This document shows positions 58,459 through 64,000 of a stretch of 64,000 bases of DNA, piece after piece; position 1 is the stretch's first letter; each line of letters opens with the position of its first letter. The DNA comes from Tipula vernalis. Its lineage: Eukaryota > Arthropoda > Insecta > Diptera > Tipulidae. Both the position numbers and the translations under genes were made by a program. The notes under the pieces were generated by a model that saw nothing but the letters and a program-made list of their open reading frames with translations, did not search any database and was not told where the DNA came from. Where the stretch lies: NCBI GenBank assembly GCA_958295665.1, contig OY282560.1:311283236-311347235 (forward strand), given 5' to 3'.

Positions 58459-60609
58459 TTAATTATCCGTCCAGTCAATATTCAGGCTCTTAATGAATCT
58501 GACAATACTACTGGCCGGTACAAGATACATACTATCCGGGCTCATTGTTCTCCCTCCTAGATGTTGCAGTCTTTGCTGGACAATGGCTGGGCAATGGCAC
58601 AGAACATGTTCCGCTGATTCCGCTTCCAGACCGCAGAAGCGGCATCCATCTGTCGTACTTAGGCCCATCTTCTTAAGGTGATACCTTAAGGGGACATGAC
58701 CTGTGAGGAAGCCAGTAGGCAGCCTCAACTCAGGTTTCCTAAGTTCAAGACACTCCTTAACCCTGACAGACGAAGGTGATATAAATTTCTTCGCCTGTCG
58801 TAAACCTGGAATTCTGCGCCAGTAGGAGGACTTTTGAACAGCCTCCCAGCGTTTTACCGCTGCTCTAAGGTGTCCGTTAGTGACACCGCAGAAGGGTTCT
58901 GGTCCAAAAAATGGAGAGGCAGAACCCCCACGGGCGAGGCCATCAGCTGCCTCGTTTCCTTCGATTCCAGTATGACCTGGCACCCACATAAGTGTTACCT
59001 TATTTGAGCCTGCCAGATGTTTAATAACCTTCAGACAATCCCATACCAGCCTTGACTCAACGGTACAAGACCTAAGAGCTTTTAAGGCTGATTGGCTGTT
59101 TGATACAATATAAATCTTTGCATCGTTTAGGCCTTTTGCTATGCCTATCCTAGCGCAAAGTTCTATAGCATGTACTTCTGCTTGAAAAACGGTAGCATTG
59201 GTACCCAAGGACTTCGAGAGGGTAGTGCCACTCCCGTGTATTCCTATCCCCGCCCCATCTTCCGTTTTTGATCCATCTGTAAACCATACCATGGACCCTA
59301 GCTCAAATGATGGTCCACCTGCCCTCCACACATCCCGGTCAGGTAACCTAACACAGAATGGTTTGTGGAAGTCCAGTTTAGCTGGCATACAGTCGGAAGG
59401 CATTCCTATGGTAGGGTCTGTCTGAAATTCCTTAAGGATTTCCATATGACCCACCATATTGCCTGGCTTGATATTTCCTTCCGCCTGCATTTTCAGGGCC
59501 ATACTTGCAGCGTCCTTTTTAATATGCAGGTGTAACGGTGTCAGTCCTAGAAGTGTCTCCACCCCCGCGGTTGGACATGACTTCATTGAGCCCGTAACAC
59601 CGATGCAGGCTACACGCTGAACCTTATTCAATAAGGTTTGCGTTGTCTTCTGTTCAGTTTTAGGCCACCATACAACCGATGCGTAGGTGACCATAGGCCT
59701 AATGATTGTAAGAAATGACCAGTAGATCATTTTTGGTTGTAGTCCCCAAGTACGCCCATAGAGTCTTTGACAGGCCCAGAGAGCCTTGATGGCTCTATTT
59801 TGAACTTTCAACAAATGTTGGTTTCAGTCCAGTCTTTGATCTAGGATAACCCCTAGATATTTAACCTCGCTGGAAAAAGGAACAGTAGTACCGTTTAACG
59901 AGGGAGCTGTAAGCGCAAGCTTTGTCCTCCTCGTAAAAGGAACAATGACAGTTTTGCTTGGATTGACACTGAGTCCTTCCTGATAACACCACTGCCATAT
60001 TATATTGAGTGCATTTTGCATGCGATCAGAAATGACCTCATCAAACTTGCCCCTGATTATGATAGCCACATCATCCGCATAGCCCTGGACATCAAACCCA
60101 TGGCTACTCAGAAGGACCAGTAGTCTGTCAATAACCAATGACCACAAAAGAGGAGATAGTACGCCTCCTTGGGGACAGCCCTTTACGGCCTTGATGGTTA
60201 CTGATTCGCCACCTAGTCTGGCAGTAATCTCACGATGTTCCAGCATGGAACGGATCCACCTAATTGTGGAAAGTGGAACCCTTTTTCCCATTGCTGCCCT
60301 CTCTATAGATCCATAGGAGGTATTATCAAACGCCCCCTCAATGTCCACAAAGGCACAAAGGGCAATTTCTTTATATGTCACTGCTTTTTCAATCCTCGTG
60401 ACTAGCCCGCTAAGGGCCATAACCGTGGATTTACCAGTTTGATACGCAAACTGGTCCCGATGCAGCGGATTCTTTCCAAGGACCTCACTTCTTATTTGAT
60501 AGTCCAGGATTTTTTCCATCGTCTTCAAAAGAAACGATGTGAGGCTAATTGGCCGATATGCCCTGGCCTGGGTGTCTGGACGACCCCCGCCCTTTGGTAT
60601 AAAGACCAC
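58459..60609 (-). pseudogene. Non-LTR reverse transcriptase, RNase H and zinc tail
   Basis: The 261-codon frame (60609-59824) has VFIPKGGGRPDTQARAYRPI, CAFVDIEGAFDNTSYGSIER (motif A), KGCPQGGVLSPLLWSLV (B), VQGYADDVAIIIRGKF (C) and KYLGVILDQRLD. One TGA, probably from TGG, separates it from a 451-codon frame (59814-58459) with the thumb, RNase H (WFTDGSKTEDGAG, FQAEVHAIELC, VSNSQSALKAL, WVPGHTGIEGNEAADGLARG) and a CRFCGLEAESAEHVLCHC tail. In RNase H the usual SDSQ aspartate is asparagine. Enzyme role: copies element RNA into the nicked target and removes RNA. Confidence 0.95.
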
Positions 60610-60621
60610 ATTTACTTTCCT

Positions 60622-61447
60622 CTACAGTTTCGGAATATAGTTAAAAGCATAACTTGCCCGAAACATCTGGATCAAGCTGGGGAGTATTTCCTCAATACCT
60701 TTTTGAAGTAAAGCTGGAAAGATACCATCCCCTCCAGCGGATTTGAAAGGTTTTAAAGACCCAATAGCCCATCGAACCTTGCTGGGTGTGAAAATTTTCC
60801 CAGAGAAACTCCAGATCCTACTGTGAGGCGAATAGGCCACCTCACTTGAAGGATCATGCGAGTCCTCTTGGGCTCCTACCACTACTGAATCCGGAAAGTG
60901 GGTCTCTAACAGTACCTCTAAGGTTTCCTTCCGGTTTTCAGTGAACCCCCCATCTTGCTTCTGGAGAAGTCCTAAACCATTTGAATGATCCCTGGAAAGG
61001 AGTTTCTGGAGACGAGCTGCAGAGGGCAATTCATTGATTCCCTCACAGAAATTCCTCCAGGTAGCCCTTTTGGATCTCCTTAGTTCGAGATTATATTCCG
61101 TCAAGGCCATCTTGTACTCGCCCCATTCACCGGTGCGTTTAGCCTTGTTAAATAATCTTCTCGATTTTTTCCTCAGTTTACCCAGCGGGACCATCTTTGT
61201 GGACTCTCTTCGCTTAACTGTTCTCGTAAGCCAAGTGTATAGAATTATGCAGCTGGTTTGAACAGATCTCCAAACCCTCTGGAGACTCTATGTTCCCCAC
61301 AACCGAGGGCATTTCTGATTCGAGTGAGACTCTATAAGAGTCCCAGTCGGTCAGTTTTGGAATTCTGATTTCCTGCCGCTGCATGGTCTCAGCCGCCAAA
61401 TCGAATCTGATGTGCAAGTGATCCGATAATGAGGCCTCTTCAGACAC
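60622..61447 (-). pseudogene. Non-LTR endonuclease end and linker to RT
   Basis: 61447-61214 starts in SLSDHLHIRFDL, the last endonuclease motif (SDH). After a shift the frame 61194-60622 gives a basic linker (RKKSRRLFNKAKRTGEWGEY), then IFTPSKVRWAIGSLKPFKSA and GGDGIFPALLQKGIEEILPS, the conserved N-terminal RT segment. A TAG where tryptophan is expected (60621 region) precedes VFIPKGG. The truncated endonuclease means the element could not start a new insertion. Confidence 0.92.
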
Positions 61448-61462
61448 AGTGGCATGACTGAT

Positions 61463-61790
61463 ACTTCGGCACCTGTATCAATCAAAAATCCGATGTTCGT
61501 AGTACTATCGTAAATTTTCAGTTGGTTAATGAATTTGGATTTGGATGCTCCGAACGGGAATTGGAACGGGCACGTGGTCTTTTAGCGTTCGCTGAATTGC
61601 TACGATCTCGGAGATTGTCGAGATTGTCGAGCTCTGCCACTTGAATGGACAGGTTTTGTAGCATACTGATTTCGGACGATACTGCCGGAGTAAATTCCGA
61701 ATTGTCGGTTGTACGTAAACGAATTGATTCAACCAATGCGTCGGTTGCTATGAGTCGATCCTTTATTGGTGAACTTTTCGTTCAGTTTCC
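61463..61790 (-). pseudogene. gypsy gag C-terminus and protease start
   Basis: The 72-codon frame 61736-61518 (MVESIRLRTTDNSEFTPAVS and the RSNSANAKRPRARSNSRSEH Arg/Ser tail) is the gag end. Following it on the minus strand is FLIDTGAEVSVMP, the protease active site DTGA, which ends exactly at the 14-bp duplication. The rest of the protease resumes at 58360. This locates the non-LTR insertion inside the protease coding region. Confidence 0.88.
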
Positions 61791-63029
61791 GTTTAGATAG
61801 CAGATATGTAAAAGGATAAAAAGGAAATTGTGAAAATGATTCAATAATCTGGAATACTTTGTAAATACTTACTCTCAACACTCAATGCTTAGCTTTTAAA
61901 AGCAAATCTCGAGAAACTCAAAACCTCTGAATATTCTTGAAGAGTTGGACTTCGAACAATTTCGGCAGTATCGAACAGTTACAAAAATCTTACAAAATCT
62001 GGAATAATCGCAAAAGAATTTCTAAAACATTAATTCTCCCGGGATTCTGGGGGTAGTGACACCTCGGTTTAAGAGCGTAATTGGGGATTGGCCTGTCTCT
62101 GATTTTCGATTGTTCCTTAGATCTGAATTTAGAAAGTTTAAATATCATACCGTATAGAAGTTTATCCATCAATAGTATTTTGAAGTCAAATTCAGCCCAA
62201 TTATGATGAAATTTGATTTGCACGATCGAAATGGGATTCTAAACTGAGTTTTATATGAAGTTCTTGAATAAGGCCAATTAGAAAGGAACTTAGCCGTTTC
62301 ATAACCGATTATGATGAAATTTGGTATGCACGACGGAAATGATATTCTAAGATGAGATTTACATGAAGTTCTTAGTAAGGCCAACCCGGAAGGAACTCGG
62401 TTGAGAAAATTTGGAATTTGAATTGTTTTCCGTGCATAATAAACGTTTGAAGTATCTTTAATAGGTAGGTAGGATACAAAAGTATCAATGGCCTTGACTT
62501 TAAAGTAAATTTAAATTCAAGTTGATTTTTTTTAACGGAAAGCCTTATTTGAAAAGAGCGGGAATTTTAACGTTTCAAATAATATTACGATGTTTATTAT
62601 TGTGACCCTAAGAAGATCAATTAAATATTTAAAAAGTACCTCAGATGCTGTTAATTTAGATTTTTGGGCTTTTTATGCATGATAAGTATTTGGAGGCACT
62701 TTGAATAGTAGAGAAGCCGCATAAAATTCAATGACTTTGTCGTTAATTTTAGCGAAGGAGTCGGTCATTTTGTGCCTGGAGGCAAACGGGGGGAACTTCG
62801 AACAGTTAGGTCGTGGGCAATTGATATAATTATAGAAATTGTGAGAGGCAAGAAGACTCACAATAATCAATCAGCCCAAAGGAAACAGACCTTACTACGT
62901 TTCCAGATAACACTAAAATTAAGGACAAGGTCTTCGAATTTTTTCCAGGTTCCAGGATTACATATCTCAACACAAACATATTTATTAAAATATAAAAGGT
63001 GATCACGAGGTGATCAGAACTTCGGTCCT
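61791..63029. other. Intergenic DNA with a ~110-bp tandem duplication
   Basis: Between 62199 and 62400 the phrase ATTATGATGAAATTTG.T.T and the following GCACGA(T/C)(C/G)GAAATG.. block is repeated once, about 108 bp apart, including GAAGTTCTT..TAAGGCCAA. TCGAGAAACTC / CTTGAAGAG phrases at 61900-61990 recall the hAT-like internal repeats. No gene supported; frames at 62169-62384 and 62772-63002 have no motif. Confidence 0.5.
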
Positions 63030-63620
63030 GCGAATTAACTCAACTCCTAAATCAATCCCTAACTGAACCTCTTAACTCAATTTTCAACTCAACCGCAATG
63101 CATTCACCAAACCAACCGGAAACCCCAACTCAACTTCAATTCAACTTGGCACGAACCAAATTTCAACCTTCTACTCAACTCGATACTCAACGGCCAACTC
63201 AATCCCGAAATCAACTCTACTCGAAAGCTACATGCGCATATTAACTCAACTCAAATCAACTCAATCTAAACCTCCACTAAGCACTTAACTCGACACCAAA
63301 TTAATTCCCTAACGAACCCTCAAACTGAACTCAATTTCAACCCAAACACTATTCAACCCTAACTCAACCCTCAACACAACCCTCAAACTCAACCCTCAAC
63401 TCAACCCCAAAATCAAAACAGTTTGAAAACTACTTGCAAACATAAGCTCAATTAAATCTAATCTCCACCTCAACCCAAGACTGCCCCAAAAATTATTCCC
63501 CAACTGTAATATTGCGTACAGGAACTCATCTCAAAACAATTCAAGCTAACTTCCAACTCAATCCATAACTATTCCCAAATAAATCCTTATCTGAACCCTT
63601 CACTGCACCTCAATTCAACT
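63030..63620. repeat. Same satellite as 1-900, inverted orientation
   Basis: CAACTCAACCCTCAACTC-type words fill the segment. The reverse complement of 63400-63460 and of 63205-63265 matches the TTGAGTTCATGTA..GTAGTTTT..TTGATTTTGG theme of the left array. The two occurrences are about 205 bp apart, giving the monomer length. No coding. Confidence 0.8.
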
Positions 63621-63624
63621 CCAG

Positions 63625-64000
63625 GTTAGGTTAGGTTAGGTTAAGGTGGCGGTCTACTAGGACCGGTATAGACACAAAACTTGTCTGTAGCCATACCACG
63701 ATTTATTGTATATCCTCCAACTCTTTGAAACCATTTTGAGCTGTTAACGAAACGCTGGATACTCCTGACGTCCATCCTGCTGAGGTCCGTCAGGTTATTG
63801 AAAAGGAATGCCCCTAGAAACTTTAGTCTGTTTTGTGCCAGACGAAGACAAGTACAAAGAAGATGAAGTACCGTCTCTTCTTCCTCTTCGTCATCGCAAC
63901 TTCGACAGTAGTCATGTGAGAAGAAACCGAGTCTACAGTGCCCTTTAATCAATCCAACAACCACACTGATCTGGCTCCACTGAAGTGAAATCAGTGGAGC
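63625..64000 (-). pseudogene. 3' end of a third RNase H-type non-LTR element
   Basis: The 107-codon frame 63964-63641 contains VVGLIKGHCRLGFFSHDYCR, CRSCDDEEEEETVLHLLCTC (the C..C..H..C tail), LKFLGAFLFNNLTDLSRMDV and RFVNSSKWFQRV. It matches the tail of the element at 18861-21114 (GHCLFGEHARRLG, CRSCLDEEEEETLVYFLCSC, SSKWFQ). The 3' end is a run of TTAGG units (63627-63646), that is CCTAA on the sense strand. The element continues beyond the window. Confidence 0.9.

Larger units (their letters stand above)
58365..61462 (-). mobile_element. RNase H-bearing non-LTR element nested in gypsy protease
   Basis: The element (58379-61448) is flanked by a 14-bp duplication, GTGGCATGACTGAT, at 58365-58378 and 61449-61462. 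The 3' end is a short TAATAATAA tail. The 5' end lies within the endonuclease, so it is 5'-truncated. Coding is nearly continuous, with only a few stops, which makes it the youngest non-LTR copy in the window. Confidence 0.95.

Noticed and set aside
1..64000. tRNA and rRNA genes
   Set aside because: No B-box with a matching cloverleaf and no rRNA-like block was found by eye; a tRNAscan or Rfam search would be decisive.

Overview
This 64 kb window looks like an AT-rich, transposon-packed stretch of an insect genome, probably from a dipteran. No complete host gene is recognisable. The insect call rests on the company of elements: BEL/Pao, Ty3/gypsy (including a 412/mdg1-like copy), a Ty1/copia element with the Drosophila-copia style primer-binding site, Jockey-type and RNase H-bearing non-LTR retrotransposons, piggyBac, mariner, Merlin, hAT-like and PIF/Harbinger-like DNA elements, and a short 55-nt intron. 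The species cannot be named from this sequence. Almost every coding region is a relic broken by stops and frameshifts.

Layout. 1-900: GTTGA-rich satellite. 4434-8192: hAT-like element holding a foldback palindrome (4866-6561). 9905-12460: palindromic pair of 412-like LTRs and an internally deleted pol. 14371-14790: 3' scrap of a non-LTR element. 15145-21583: copia element with both LTRs and a GTACC target duplication, interrupted by a 5'-truncated non-LTR element with a 12-bp duplication. 23771-25110: 20-bp triplicate and a BEL/Pao relic. 25150-26455: long array of heat-shock-element-like pentamers. 27243-30830: gypsy relics and AGTGAATAA-type minisatellites. 30891-31518: deleted mariner. 31603-35520: Jockey-like element. 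35521-38036: no element seen; possible 5' region of a host gene. 38037-40800: Harbinger-like element holding a second copy of the hAT-like family. 41380-44541: gypsy reverse transcriptase split by a piggyBac element. 45240-47509: another gypsy relic. 48634-51362: Merlin element with a one-intron transposase and a nested MITE. 51660-54839: Jockey relic whose ORF1 is interrupted by an FB-like foldback element with a 9-bp duplication. 56330-61790: gypsy element whose protease is split by a non-LTR element with a 14-bp duplication. 62199-62400: tandem duplication. 63030-63620: the same satellite as at the start, inverted. 63625-64000: 3' end of another non-LTR element ending in CCTAA repeats.

The genes do not form a pathway. 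They form a stratigraphy: at least seven element-in-element insertions can be dated relative to each other from intact target-site duplications. Three structures deserve most attention: the HSE-like array, the FB-like foldback element, and the intron-bearing Merlin transposase.
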